From contig JAKFER010000039.1 in assembly GCA_036675565.1 (NCBI GenBank), forward strand, positions 1-35,354: a stretch of DNA of 35,354 nucleotides, read 5' to 3'. Positions 1-10,600 of this stretch are shown here, in pieces. The notes beneath the pieces were generated by a model that had not been told where the DNA came from, made no database searches, and saw only the letters and a list, made by a program, of their open reading frames with translations. A program made the position numbers and the translations under genes. This DNA comes from JACCYQ01 sp036675565 (lineage in GTDB: Bacteria > Bacteroidota > Bacteroidia > Chitinophagales > Chitinophagaceae). The number at the start of each line of letters is the position of its first letter. Positions within the stretch are counted from its first letter, which is position 1.

Positions 1-600
1 ATTATCTTCCCATGATTTGCCTGTCAACTTTTCTGCAATCATTCCCTGTACCAAAAACATGAAATTATTATACTGCCATGTCTGCCTTAATGGTGCTGTA
101 GGTTCCATGTGTTTTATTCTTCTTAACAAACTATCCCTTGACGAAGACCGGAAAAGATACCAGCTATAATCATGTCTGGGAATCCCGGTTCTGTGTGTCA
201 TCATATCCCTGATCGTAACCTGGTTATTCAATTCGTCATTGTAAAAAAATAATTCGGGAAGGTAAAGTCGTGCAGGCTTATCATATTCAATTTTACCATT
301 TTTGTTTTCTATTCCTAATAGTGCTGATGTAAAAGCTTTGGTACATGAACCAATGGCAAAAAGTGTATTGGTGGTAACCGGTAATTTATTTTCAAGATCA
401 CGGTATCCATATCCTTTGGAAAAAATGACCTGGTTGTTTTTTACTACAGCAACGGCAAAACCAACCGCCTTCCTTTCTTTTAAAACCCGTTGAAATGCAG
501 TATCCAGCCCGGCAAATGGGTCTGGTTTTTTTTTGTTTTTTTTCTGGGCAAATGTGAATGTGAAGGAAAATAAGAATAAGAATAAAAATAACTTATGCAT
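1..600 (-). CDS. Serine beta-lactamase-family hydrolase, C-terminus cut by the window edge
   Basis: The first 200 residues are visible, read from ATG at 600 down to base 1. Residues 1-18 form a Phe/Leu-rich signal peptide ending in FAQ, so the protein is exported. Residue S85 begins a Ser-Cys-Thr-Lys (SxxK) motif and Y177-N-N179 is the YxN motif. These are the nucleophile/general-base and second active-site elements of the class C beta-lactamase / penicillin-binding-protein-like family. Members include esterases, D-aminopeptidases and peptidases, so antibiotic resistance should not be assumed. The third (KTG-like) motif would lie beyond the edge. The gene starts 27 bases after the stop of the trans-sulfuration enzyme on the same strand, so the two may be co-transcribed. 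The coding strand carries A9 and A8 runs just after the signal peptide. Family assignment is firm; substrate is unknown. Confidence 0.88.
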   Translation of the reverse strand, partial: MHKLFLFLFLFSFTFTFAQKKNKKKPDPFAGLDTAFQRVLKERKAVGFAVAVVKNNQVIFSKGYGYRDLENKLPVTTNTLFAIGSCTKAFTSALLGIENKNGKIEYDKPARLYLPELFFYNDELNNQVTIRDMMTHRTGIPRHDYSWYLFRSSSRDSLLRRIKHMEPTAPLRQTWQYNNFMFLVQGMIAEKLTGKSWEDN

Positions 601-627
601 AGCTGTTAGTTTTGAAATAAAATATTT

Positions 628-1851
628 TTATTGCAATGCCTGGCTCAGGTCGGCAATAATATCTTCAACATTTTCCATTCCCACGCTCATCCTGATCAAT
701 CCATCGGTGATGCCGTACTTTTTTCGTGCTTCTGCAGGTACGCTGTAGTGTGTCATGGATGCAGGATGACAAATAAGCGTATCGCAGGTTCCTAAAGAAA
801 CGGTTCGTGTACACATTTTCATTTTGTTCATAAAAGTAACGCCACCATCAAATCCATTTTTTAATTCAAAACTCATCATCGCCCCGGGGTGTTTCATTTG
901 TTTCATCGCTACTTTATAATCCGGGTGATGTTCAAGCCCGTTATAATTAACCTTTTCAATGGCAGCATGCTTGTCCAGGAATTTTGCCACTTGCATGGCG
1001 TTACTACAATGACGATCCATTCTAACTTCCAAAGTTTTCATACCATTAATCAGCATAAAAGTATCAAATGGGTTTGGCGTTCCGCCCAGTGTCTTGTACA
1101 TTTTATAAACCTTACCGTTCATGCGTTCAACATCTTTTCCCAATAATACACCGCCAATGGCTGTACCATGGCCATTTAAAAATTTGGTGGTTGAATGAAC
1201 AACAAAATCAACTCCATATTTAAACGGTTGCTGCAGGTAAGGCGTTGCAAATGTATTATCGCAAGCAACAATTATAGCATGCTTTTGTGCCAGTTTGCAA
1301 AGTACATCAAGGTCAACACATTGGATGGTCGGATTAGCTGGTGTTTCCAGGTATAGCATTTTTATGGCGGGATCGGTATTCAACATATCTTCCGCTTTTT
1401 GCAGATCACGCAGATCCGTAATAATACTTTCGATGCCTAAGTCGGGCAACACATTTTGTAAGATTTCTTCCGTTCCACCATACAAAGAAAAATGCGTTAA
1501 TACTTTATCACCCGGTTTTAAAGTGGCTAATAGTAACGTTGTAATGGCAGCCATGCCTGAAGCATGCATCAGCGCTTTTAATTGCAGCGGATTTCCATTT
1601 TCATCCCGGATGCCAAAACTTTCCATCGCTGCAATTTTTCTCTCTGCTTCTGCTGCTGTTGGATTTCCCCAACGACTATAAATGAATCCTTCTTCTTTTC
1701 CACTAAACCGGCGCATACCTTGTTCAGCATCATCAAAAACAAATGTACTCGATGCGTATATGGGCACCAGGTGTGCCTGGTTTGATTCTTTTTGATGACC
1801 TGCATGTATTGCTGTGGAACCAAATCCTTTTAAATCAACTTCATTATCCAT
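628..1851 (-). CDS. Trans-sulfuration PLP enzyme (cystathionine gamma-synthase / methionine gamma-lyase family)
   Basis: This 407-residue protein is a full-length member of the Cys/Met-metabolism PLP-dependent enzyme family. The phosphate-binding motif YSRWGNPT begins at Y58. The active-site tyrosine is Y124, the PLP-ring aspartate is D198 (CDNT), and the Schiff-base lysine is K223 in HSTTKFLNGHG. A HPASMTH motif lies near the C-terminus. The family makes cystathionine or homocysteine from activated homoserine and Cys or sulfide, or cleaves Met or cystathionine. The residue two after Y124 is Gly where classical methionine gamma-lyases carry Cys, so a synthase or sulfhydrylase role is somewhat favoured, but I cannot settle it. 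A consensus -7 element lies just upstream. Expected to act in the cytosol as a tetramer. Confidence 0.9.
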   Translation of the reverse strand: MDNEVDLKGFGSTAIHAGHQKESNQAHLVPIYASSTFVFDDAEQGMRRFSGKEEGFIYSRWGNPTAAEAERKIAAMESFGIRDENGNPLQLKALMHASGMAAITTLLLATLKPGDKVLTHFSLYGGTEEILQNVLPDLGIESIITDLRDLQKAEDMLNTDPAIKMLYLETPANPTIQCVDLDVLCKLAQKHAIIVACDNTFATPYLQQPFKYGVDFVVHSTTKFLNGHGTAIGGVLLGKDVERMNGKVYKMYKTLGGTPNPFDTFMLINGMKTLEVRMDRHCSNAMQVAKFLDKHAAIEKVNYNGLEHHPDYKVAMKQMKHPGAMMSFELKNGFDGGVTFMNKMKMCTRTVSLGTCDTLICHPASMTHYSVPAEARKKYGITDGLIRMSVGMENVEDIIADLSQALQ

Positions 1852-1873
1852 GTTTCTTTTTTTTTTATCATTT

Positions 1874-1881
1874 CAAATTTA
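1874..1881 (-). promoter_or_regulatory. Candidate -7 element for the trans-sulfuration gene
   Basis: On the minus strand this reads TAAATTTG, an exact match to the Bacteroidota -7 consensus TAnnTTTG. It lies 22 bases before the ATG at 1851. No good TTTG -33 element is visible at the expected distance, so this is a moderate call. The leader between it and the ATG contains an A10 run, typical of A-rich leaders in this phylum. Confidence 0.4.
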
Positions 1882-1951
1882 ACGGCTGCAACTCAATAAA
1901 GAATCAGCCATTCAAATTATATTGTGAATGGTTCATTTAAATTGTCATGAA

Positions 1952-2449
1952 ATGAAAGAATTACTCACTAAGTATGTTGCCTACAATCTTTGGGCAAATG
2001 AAATATTTACAGCATTGATTTTAAAATTACCTGCCGGAGATGTGTTTAAAGAAGTGCCTTCCAGTTTTAAAACCATCCAGGAAACCATTTTTCATATGTG
2101 TTTTGCTGAATACATCTGGAGACAGCGTATGCTATTGGCAGAAAGAATTATTCCATTAAATGAAGATCTGAAAAAAGACACAACTGCATTATGCAAAGAA
2201 TTAATTAACCAATCAAATCAATTGCACAAATGGGTTTCTGGCAAAAATGAATTGGCTTTAACGCATGTTTTTGAGTACAGGAATTTAAAGGGTGAATTTT
2301 TTAAGCAACCAGTAAATGAAGTATTATTGCATGTATGCAATCATGGCACGTATCACAGGGGACAATTAGTCAACATTCTTCGCCAACTGGGATTTGAAAA
2401 AATACCGCAAACGGATTTTTCATATTGGACCAGGTTAAGGAAATCCTGA
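1952..2449 (+). CDS. DinB-family four-helix metal-binding protein
   Basis: The 165-residue product has the DinB/YfiT fold signature: an early His (H48 in TIFHM) and a late HxxxH pair (H131 and H135 in NHGTYHRGQ), which normally bind one divalent metal between four helices. The family includes thiol-dependent S-transferases and damage-inducible proteins of unknown function. I chose ATG 1952 (MKELLTKYV) because DinB proteins usually begin at this point of the first helix. ATG 1928 in the same frame adds eight residues and cannot be excluded. The next gene starts 15 bases after this stop, so they probably form an operon. No thiol specificity can be read from sequence. Confidence 0.85.
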   Translation: MKELLTKYVAYNLWANEIFTALILKLPAGDVFKEVPSSFKTIQETIFHMCFAEYIWRQRMLLAERIIPLNEDLKKDTTALCKELINQSNQLHKWVSGKNELALTHVFEYRNLKGEFFKQPVNEVLLHVCNHGTYHRGQLVNILRQLGFEKIPQTDFSYWTRLRKS

Positions 2450-2464
2450 ACTAAAATAATTTGT

Positions 2465-2899
2465 ATGAGAACCAAAACGATGGTAGCTGGTTTGGCAATC
2501 ATTTCAATTATCCTTGTTCCGGTTTTATTATTTAATTCGGAGGAGTACGAGGTTAAAAATTACAAAGACCTCAATTTTAATATGATGGATATCCGGATAT
2601 ACCAGGAGAACCTGGGTGATGAAATAAAAAAAGGGAACCTGGATGACGCGGTCTGGTTACTTGAAGGGATGGACAGCATTTTGTTATTACTGGGAGATGA
2701 ATTTCCTGAACATCGAAAACTACGGCAGGATGGATTTGCTTATTATTATAAAAAAGAAATGCAGCAACCTATTGGAATGATGCGAAAATCTATTCGCAAA
2801 CAGGATACTGCATTAGCCTTAAAAGGTTATAAACTGCTGGTTAAAAACTGCAACAGTTGTCATATCAATTTAGAGATTGATAAAAAAGTATGGGAGTGA
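2465..2899 (+). CDS. Small membrane-anchored c-type cytochrome, cytochrome c'-like
   Basis: The 144-residue protein starts with a hydrophobic segment (residues about 7-23) without a clear cleavage site, so it may be a membrane anchor facing the periplasm. The remainder looks all-helical. A single haem c attachment motif CNSCH lies at C129-H133, only 11 residues from the C-terminus. A CxxCH in the last helix is the arrangement of cytochromes c' and other four-helix-bundle cytochromes; most mono-haem cytochromes carry it near the N-terminus. Likely role is electron transfer or gas binding, but this is inferred. It follows the DinB gene by 15 bases and its stop lies 5 bases from the convergent fabH stop. 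Confidence 0.7.
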   Translation: MRTKTMVAGLAIISIILVPVLLFNSEEYEVKNYKDLNFNMMDIRIYQENLGDEIKKGNLDDAVWLLEGMDSILLLLGDEFPEHRKLRQDGFAYYYKKEMQQPIGMMRKSIRKQDTALALKGYKLLVKNCNSCHINLEIDKKVWE

Positions 2900-2904
2900 C
2901 CCAT

Positions 2905-3909
2905 TTATTTTTTCGAGTCGTACGCCCACTTGATCAGTGTTGCACCCCAGGTAAATCCACCACCAAAAGCTGCGAGTACAATTTTATCTCCTTTATGTAA
3001 TTTGTTTTCCCATTCCCATAAGCATAAAGGAATAGTTGCAGCTGTGGTATTTCCATATCTTTCTATATTCAACATCACTTTATCCTGCGATAATCCCATA
3101 CGATTGGCAGTGGCATCAATAATCCTTTTATTGGCCTGGTGCGGTACCAGCCAGGCAATATCATCGCCCGTTAAATTATTTCTCTCTAACAATTCAGCAC
3201 TCACATCAGCCATACCTTTAACAGCAAACTTAAAAACCGGCTGACCATCCTGGAATATAAAATGTTGTTTATTGGTTACAGTTTCAATCGATGCAGGATT
3301 TAATGAACCACCCGCTCTCTGATATAAATATTCACGTCCTACTCCATCACTTTTCAATAAACTATCCTGAATGCCATAACCTTCTTCATTGGGTTCTAAT
3401 AAAACACAGCCAGCAGCATCTCCAAATAGAATACAGGTTGAACGATCCGTATAATCAACTATGGCACTCATTTTATCAGCACCCACAACAACCACTTTTT
3501 TATACCTGCCACTTTCAATCAGGGCAGTGCCGGTAGTAACGCCAAACAAAAAACCGGAACAGGCTGCATTCAGGTCAAAGCCCCATGCATTTTTTGCGCC
3601 AATTTTATCGCAAATGATATTTGCTGTTGCAGGAAATAGCATATCGGGTGTTACCGTGCAGCAGATCATACAGTCAATTTCAGTGGGATCAATACCTCTT
3701 TTACGGCAAAGTTCAAGTACCGCCGGTGCTCCCATATCTGATGTTGCCAATCCTTTACCTTTTTGAATTCTTCTTTCAGATATGCCGGTTCTGCTCTTTA
3801 TCCATTCATCGTTGGTTTCCACCATTTTTTCCAGGTCGGCGTTAGTCAGTTTGTCTTCTGGTACAAATGCCCCAACGGCAGTAATAGCCGCATTGATCTT
3901 ATTGCTCAT
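2905..3909 (-). CDS. fabH: 3-oxoacyl-ACP synthase III (KAS III)
   Basis: The 334-residue protein has the thiolase fold and the complete KAS III catalytic triad: Cys117 in NAACSGF, His257 in VPHQANKR and Asn287 in ERYGNTTAA. It condenses an acyl-CoA primer with malonyl-ACP to start each fatty acid chain in the cytosol. Length and motif spacing match bacterial FabH. It is convergent with the cytochrome gene with no room for a terminator, and divergent from ruvA. A well-formed Bacteroidota promoter lies 28 bases upstream. Bacteroidota often carry more than one fabH-like gene, so this could be the housekeeping copy or a paralogue; nothing in the neighbourhood suggests a special natural-product role. 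Confidence 0.93.
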   Translation of the reverse strand: MSNKINAAITAVGAFVPEDKLTNADLEKMVETNDEWIKSRTGISERRIQKGKGLATSDMGAPAVLELCRKRGIDPTEIDCMICCTVTPDMLFPATANIICDKIGAKNAWGFDLNAACSGFLFGVTTGTALIESGRYKKVVVVGADKMSAIVDYTDRSTCILFGDAAGCVLLEPNEEGYGIQDSLLKSDGVGREYLYQRAGGSLNPASIETVTNKQHFIFQDGQPVFKFAVKGMADVSAELLERNNLTGDDIAWLVPHQANKRIIDATANRMGLSQDKVMLNIERYGNTTAATIPLCLWEWENKLHKGDKIVLAAFGGGFTWGATLIKWAYDSKK

Positions 3910-3936
3910 CTTATGTAGTTATTTTTTTAAAATGGC

Positions 3937-3966
3937 CAAAGGTACATAACAAATGTTCAATGCAAA
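3937..3966 (-). promoter_or_regulatory. fabH promoter (TTTG-N18-TACCTTTG)
   Basis: On the minus strand, TTTG at 3966-3963 is followed after 18 bases by TACCTTTG at 3944-3937, matching the Bacteroidota primary-sigma consensus. The -7 element ends 27 bases before the fabH ATG, leaving a leader of roughly 20 bases. Confidence 0.6.
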
Positions 3967-4066
3967 TAGTGTGCACTAACAACTTTATTTTCATCAGGTT
4001 TCTAATTATAATAAATTAATAAATCAAAATGGCTGAAAATAAAGTTCTGCCTATTTTCGCAATCTT

Positions 4067-4648
4067 ATGATCGCATATTTAAAAGGGAATTTTACATATA
4101 AAAGTCCGACCAGCATTCACCTGGATGTAAATGGGTTGGGTTACGAAGTACTTATCAGTCTCAATACCTATTCCAAAATCCAAAACCTGGATGCTGGATT
4201 ATTACACACGCTTTTACTGGTTAGGGAAGATGCTCACATCCTGTATGGTTTTTTTGACCTGGCAGAAAAAGAAATGTTTTCCCAATTGATCAGTGTTTCA
4301 GGTGTTGGTGCTTCAACTGCCCGGATGATGCTGAGTTATATGAAACCTGATGAACTGGCCAGGGCAATCATTGGAGGAGAAACAAAAACGCTGGAAGGTA
4401 TTAAAGGTATTGGTAAAAAATCGGCTGAAAGATTGGTGGTGGAGCTGCGTGATAAATTAGCCAAACAACCCCTCGGCTCAAATATTTCGCCGTTGAAACA
4501 CAATACTTTACAGCAGGATGCGTTGAATGCTTTGTTGGCGTTGGGCATACAACGGCAGGCTGCTGAACAAGCCGTTCAGAAAGCTACCGCATCTCAACCC
4601 GATATGCCTGTAGAAGACATAATCAAAAAGGCACTACGTACCTTATAA
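4067..4648 (+). CDS. ruvA: Holliday junction branch-migration subunit RuvA
   Basis: The 193-residue protein has the three RuvA regions in order: an N-terminal OB-fold (residues 1-62), two helix-hairpin-helix motifs (SGVGAST about 78-84 and KGIGKKS about 113-119) that grip junction DNA, and a flexible linker leading to a C-terminal domain (about 148-193) that contacts RuvB. RuvA tetramers hold four-way junctions while RuvB drives branch migration in recombination repair. Length is typical. sprA follows 46 bases downstream; ruvA next to sprA is a gene order I know from other Bacteroidota. No terminator is visible between them, so sprA is probably read through from here. Confidence 0.96.
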   Translation: MIAYLKGNFTYKSPTSIHLDVNGLGYEVLISLNTYSKIQNLDAGLLHTLLLVREDAHILYGFFDLAEKEMFSQLISVSGVGASTARMMLSYMKPDELARAIIGGETKTLEGIKGIGKKSAERLVVELRDKLAKQPLGSNISPLKHNTLQQDALNALLALGIQRQAAEQAVQKATASQPDMPVEDIIKKALRTL

Positions 4649-4681
4649 TCCACTATTATAGTAACTAAGTAACTAATTGTT

Positions 4682-4686
4682 AGGAG
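4682..4686 (+). promoter_or_regulatory. Shine-Dalgarno AGGAG that decides the sprA start
   Basis: AGGAG lies 8 bases before the TTG at 4695. Strong Shine-Dalgarno sequences are uncommon in Bacteroidota, so this one is informative. It supports the internal TTG at 4695 and argues against the more upstream TTG at 4677, which sits before it. Confidence 0.65.
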
Positions 4687-4694
4687 AAAATAAC

Positions 4695-7600
4695 TTGAAG
4701 CCCAGGACCAGCTACATTTTGAGTATGTTGGTAATAGCCAGCATGCTATTGCCAGGGTTATTTACGTTTGCCCATGGCCGTAATACACATGGAGCACCCC
4801 GCGGATTTTATCCATCTATTTTTGCCGATACTATTCCTTATCCGATCTATGACCGGTATGGAGATCCTTATACTTATCCCAATCGTAACAGTTTTGATCT
4901 AAAGGACAGTTCTTTCATTAAACGCAAAATTGAATACGACCCGGTAACCAAAGAATATTATTTCATGGAGAAGATCGGTAGCCGTTATTACCGCACTCCC
5001 ATGACTTTTTCCATGAACGAATTCCTGGAATTGAAAGGCAGGCAGGATGAAGTTGAATATTTCAGAAGAAGGGCTGGTTTACTTTCTGATCTGAACCGGC
5101 GATTATACAAACCTAAATTTTCGTTTCGCAATGATTGGGTTAATCGTATTATGGGTGTGGGAAAAGTAGAGATAAAGCCAAATGGTTATGTGGATATTAT
5201 GGCAGGTTACCAGGGCCAGAATATTAAAAATCCAACGTTGCCAGAAAGGGCACGTAAAAATGGCGGTTTCGATTTTAATATGAACAGCCAGTTGCAGGTG
5301 GATGCAAATATTGGTGATAAACTCAAACTGCCAATCAATTACAATACACTGGCCAACTTCGATTTTGAAAACCAGTTAAAACTGGATTACCGGGGCAGGG
5401 ATGATGAAATTTTAAAAACGTTCCAGGCGGGTAATGTAAGTTTTGCCAACAAAGGAACGCTGATTCCTGGTGCTCAATCTTTATTTGGTATAAAAACCCA
5501 GCTTCAGTTTGGAAAATTATTTGTTACCGGTATACTTGCCAATCAACGTTCTCAAAGGCAGTCATTGGGATTGCAAGGTGGAACGGCAACCCAGGATTTT
5601 AATTTGCGATCTGATGAATACGAGGAGAATCGCCACTTTTTGGTTGCCCAGTATTTTCGTCACCGGTACAATAAAGCGATGAGCACTTTGCCCGTGGTTC
5701 AATCGAATGTTCAGATCTTAAGAACAGAAGTCTGGGTAACAAACCGTACCGGCGCTACTACAGATACCAGGGATATTGTGGCATTTATGGATTTGGGTGA
5801 AGGATTTCCTTTTAATAATAATTGGACGGGTAGCGGAGATTCACTGCCAAGAAATGGTGCAAATGATCTTTATCAAACATTATTAAATACGCCCGACAGC
5901 CGTAATTCCACCCAGGTACAAAGGGTGATGACCAGCTTAGGTTTGCAACCAGTACAGGATTTTGAAAAAACATTTGCCCGCAAACTTCAACCCACAGATT
6001 ATTTTATCAACGAAAGAATTGGTTTTGTTTCACTGAACCAACCACTGCAACCTGACGAAGTTTTAGGTATTGCTTATCAATATACTTACAACGGAAAAGT
6101 TTACCAGGTAGGTGAATTTAGCCAGGATGTTCCACCAGACAGTACCGGAAATGCACAAAAAGTATTGTTCTTAAAATTATTGAAAGCCACATCACAAAGG
6201 CCCAATTTGCCTTTATGGGATTTGATGATGAAAAACGTTTACTCAGTAGGTTTTGGCCAATTGGAACGCCAGGATTTCCAGTTAAACCTTTTATATGAAG
6301 AACCAAGCCTGGGAGAAAAAAGATATTTACCATTGGATTCCGTTCTTCCCCAATACAAAGGTATTCCGCTGATAAACTTATTAAACTTAGACCGGTTGAA
6401 TAATCAAAATGACCCGCAACCCGATGGTGTATTTGATTATATTGAAGGTTATACTGTGATCCCTTCTCAAAGCCGGATCATTTTCCCTGTACTGGAACCT
6501 TTCGGTCGCGACCTTGAATATGTTTTTCCAACTCAACAAATCAGGGATCGTTTTGTATATTATCCTTTATATGATACGATTAAAGCAATCGCTCAAACTT
6601 ATGCAAATTTAAATCGCTATAAAATTGAAGGACGTTCCCGGTCAGCAACATCAGGTGATTATCAATTAGGTTTTAATATTCCTCCTGGTTCAGTAACGGT
6701 AACTGCAGGCGGACAAGTCTTACGAGAAAATATAGATTACGAGATCAACTACGACCTGGGAAGTATGCGCATCATCAACCAGGCAATCATTAATGCGGGG
6801 TTGCCGGTGCAGGTGCAGTATGAAAATAATGCGACGTTTGGTTTGCAACAACGAAATTATATGGGGCTTCGGTTGGATTACCTGGTAAACAGGAATCTGA
6901 CTGTTGGTGGAACCGTTGTGAGATTGGGTGAAAGACCCTTCTTTACTAAAACGACTTATGGTGACGATCCTATACGAAACACCATGGTAGGGTTGGATTT
7001 TGATTACCGCAATGAAATTCCGCGATTAACAAAATGGCTCGATAAACTTCCTTTTTATTCTTCAAAGGTTCCTTCTGCTATCAACGCATATGCCGAAGCA
7101 GCCTGGTTAATTCCCGGCCACGCACCGCAAATAGGAAAGGGTGGAGAAGGCCTGAGTTATATTGATGATTTTGAAGGAACCCGCAGCAGTATTGATTTAA
7201 GATTCCCGCTGATCAGTTGGACCATGGCTTCTGCACCGCAAAAAAATGGTTTATTTCCTGAGGCTGACCTGATCAATGATCATGCATATGGATTTAACAG
7301 GGCAAAATTAGCCTGGTATAATATTGAGCCGGTTTTGCAGGAAAGAAGAAATACAAACAACCCACTTCGTAACGATCCCAATGAACTTTCAAAACCTGAA
7401 ACACGTCAGGTTCTGCAACAAGAGATTTTTCCTAAAAGAACCAACGATTTCGGCCAGGGATTATTGACCACTTTTGATATGGCTTACTACCCTCGTGAAA
7501 AAGGTCCATACAATTTTGAATCAAGGTTAAATCGTATTGATGGAAATGGACAGCTTTTGAATCCGAAAGAAGCCTGGGCTGGTATTATGCGTCATATTGA

Positions 7601-10600
7601 CCAAACAGATTTTGAAACCAGCAATATAGAATTCATTGAATTCTGGATGCAGGATCCATTTATCAATAAGCCATTTAGTACAGGTGGTAGTTTATATTTT
7701 AACCTCGGAAATATTTCCGAAGATGTGCTTCGTGATGGTAAAAGATTATATGAAAATGGTTTACCGGCACCCAATTTTAACAGCCCTGTAGATACCAATA
7801 CCGTTTGGGGAAAAGTGCCGCTGAATCCTTTGCAGGTAACCAATGCATTCAGCAATGATCCGGGCGACAGGCCTTTCCAGGATGTTGGTTTTGATGGTTT
7901 AACGGATGAAGAGGAAAGGGCCAAATTCGCACAATACCTGCGTAACCTTGAAATGACCTTTGGTGCCAATTCCACTATTTATCAACAAGCGGCATCAGAT
8001 CCTGCCGGTGATAACTTTTTACCTTACAGGGATGCAATTTACGATCAGCAAAATGCAGGTATCCTTCGCCGTTATAAAGATATCAATAACCCACATGGCA
8101 ACTCACCTTTGGCCGGTGCGGATGATCAATTTACGAATGCATACACCATGTATCCCGACCAGGAAGAATTGAACCGGGATAATACCATGAATGAAGTGGA
8201 AGAATATTTTGAGTATAAAGTTGACCTGGCACCAAACATGCAAACCGGTACAAACTTTATTACAGATGTAAGAGAAGTAAATGTAACGCTTGCCAATAAT
8301 ACCAATCGACTGGAAAAATGGTACTTATTTAGAATTCCTATTTCGGCATATCAACAAAAAGTCGGTAATATTCCCGATTTTAAATCCATTCGTTTTATAC
8401 GTATGTTTTTAACCGGTTTTGAAGATACCGTGGTTACCCGTTTTGGTAAATTGGAACTCGTTCGCAATCAATGGCGGAAATTCACTTATGAAGTGGATAC
8501 AACAGGAAATTACAAACCTTTACCACCAAATGATCCGGCAGCTGTAAATGTATTAGCTGTAAACCTGGAAGAAAATGATCAGCGTGATCCAATTATATAT
8601 GTACAGCCTCCTGGTATCGAGCGTCAGCAACAATTGAGTAATAATAATGTACAGTTATTACAAAATGAGCAATCATTAAGTTTAAAGATCTGTGATCTGC
8701 CAAAAGATGAAAGTCGTGGTGTATTTAAAACTATGAACCTTGATCTTCGCCAATATGGTAAATTATCCATGTTCATACATGCCGAATCTGTAAGAGGCTA
8801 TACGCAATTGGATGATGGAGATCTGAATGCAGTTATCAGGATTGGAAGTGATTTTGTAAGTAATTATTACGAGATAAAAATTCCGTTGAAGATGACCCGG
8901 TTTGGGGCAACGGATTCGTTGGAAATATGGCCTGAAGAAAATAACCTTGATCTTTCCTTAAATGAACTGACCCGTTTAAAATCACGGCGTAACCAGGGTG
9001 GTGTATCTCCTTCAAGGTATTACAGTGAATTAAGACCTGATGGAAGAACCTTTGCCATATTGGGTAATCCTAATTTAGGAGAAGTAAGAGGTATGCTGAT
9101 GGCTGTGCAAAATGCAAAAAAGGAATTCGTTTGTTCAGAAACCTGGTTTAATGAATTAAGACTTTCTCAATTGGATGAAGAAGGTGGATATGCGGCTATT
9201 GGCAGGGTAGATCTTGCATTAGCTGATTTGGGAAGCCTGAGTTTATCAGGAAGTGTTCGGAGCAGCGGGTTTGGAACATTGGAGCAAAGAGTAAATGAAA
9301 GAAGCCGGGAAGATTTCAACCAGATTGATCTTTCATCCAATCTTGATCTTGGAAAATTATTGCCAAGAGAAGCTGGGATAACCATTCCTGTTTATGCAGG
9401 TGTTAGTAGAACAACCAGTACACCTGAATATGATCCTTATGATCTTGACATCAAATTGAAAGAAAAGTTGAATGATGCGCCAAATGATAAAAAAGATTCT
9501 ATCAGGGATGATGCGGTGGATGTGATGACCATTAAGACAGTGAATTTTACCAATGTAAAAAAGATCAAAACAAATAATAAGCCCGCAAAAATCTGGGATA
9601 TATCGAACGTGGATTTCAGTTATTCACACACCGTTTCTGAACGGCATAATCCTTTGATTGAAAGTGAAGAGATCAAACGTACGAGGGGTGCCGTTGGCTA
9701 CATGTTTGCACCGCAACCAAAAGTGTTTGAGCCATTTAAAAACCTGATCAAGACAAATTCTAAATGGCTGGCATTGATTAAAGATTTTAATATTAATTAT
9801 GCTCCCGCATTATTATCTTTCAAAGCAGATGTGTTCAGGCAGTTTGGAGCCATCAGGCCACGGAATGTTGGTGGTGATGATAATTATAAAATACCTGAAA
9901 CCTATGATAAGTATTTTACGTTCGACAGGTTTTATACCATGCGTTGGAACCTTACAAGATCCATCACATTAGATTATAATGCAATTAACAATGCACGGAT
10001 CGATGAACCATTTGGCAGGATTGATACCAAAGAAAAAAAGGATTCTGTCCGTGAGAATTTATTTAAGGGAGGAAGGAATACGCATTTTCACCAGGACATT
10101 GGCGTTAGTTATAACCTGCCCACGCAAAAAATTCCTTTCCTCGACTGGACTTCCGTCAGGGCAAGTTATGTAGCTAAGTATGATTGGATTGGTGCTTCAT
10201 TATTAGCGAAAGGTTTAGGAAATACTTTACTGAATGGAAATACAAAAAATATTACGGCTGATTTTAATTTTGACCAGTTATATAATAAATGGAATTTATT
10301 AAGATCATTAAACAGCAGTGCCCCGGTTAACAAGTTGCCCAAAGATACGTCTACCGTAAAAAAACCAAGAAATCCTAATGATCCAATACAAATTTCGGGT
10401 GTACCTAAATTCTTTGGTCGCATATTAACATCTGTAAAAAGAATTGGTATTCAGTATACCGAAGATTTGGGAACATTATTACCAGGTTATTTGGACAGCA
10501 CGAAATTTTTAGGTCAGAATTTCAACAGCATGGAGCCTGGATTTGATTTTATTCTTGGCTACCAACCTGATACAAACTGGATCAATAATGCGGGTGCAAA

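Noticed and set aside
1578..1823. Minus-strand reading frame inside the trans-sulfuration gene that could suggest a frameshift
   Set aside because: The main frame is open over the full family length with all active-site residues, so the second frame is only a shadow.
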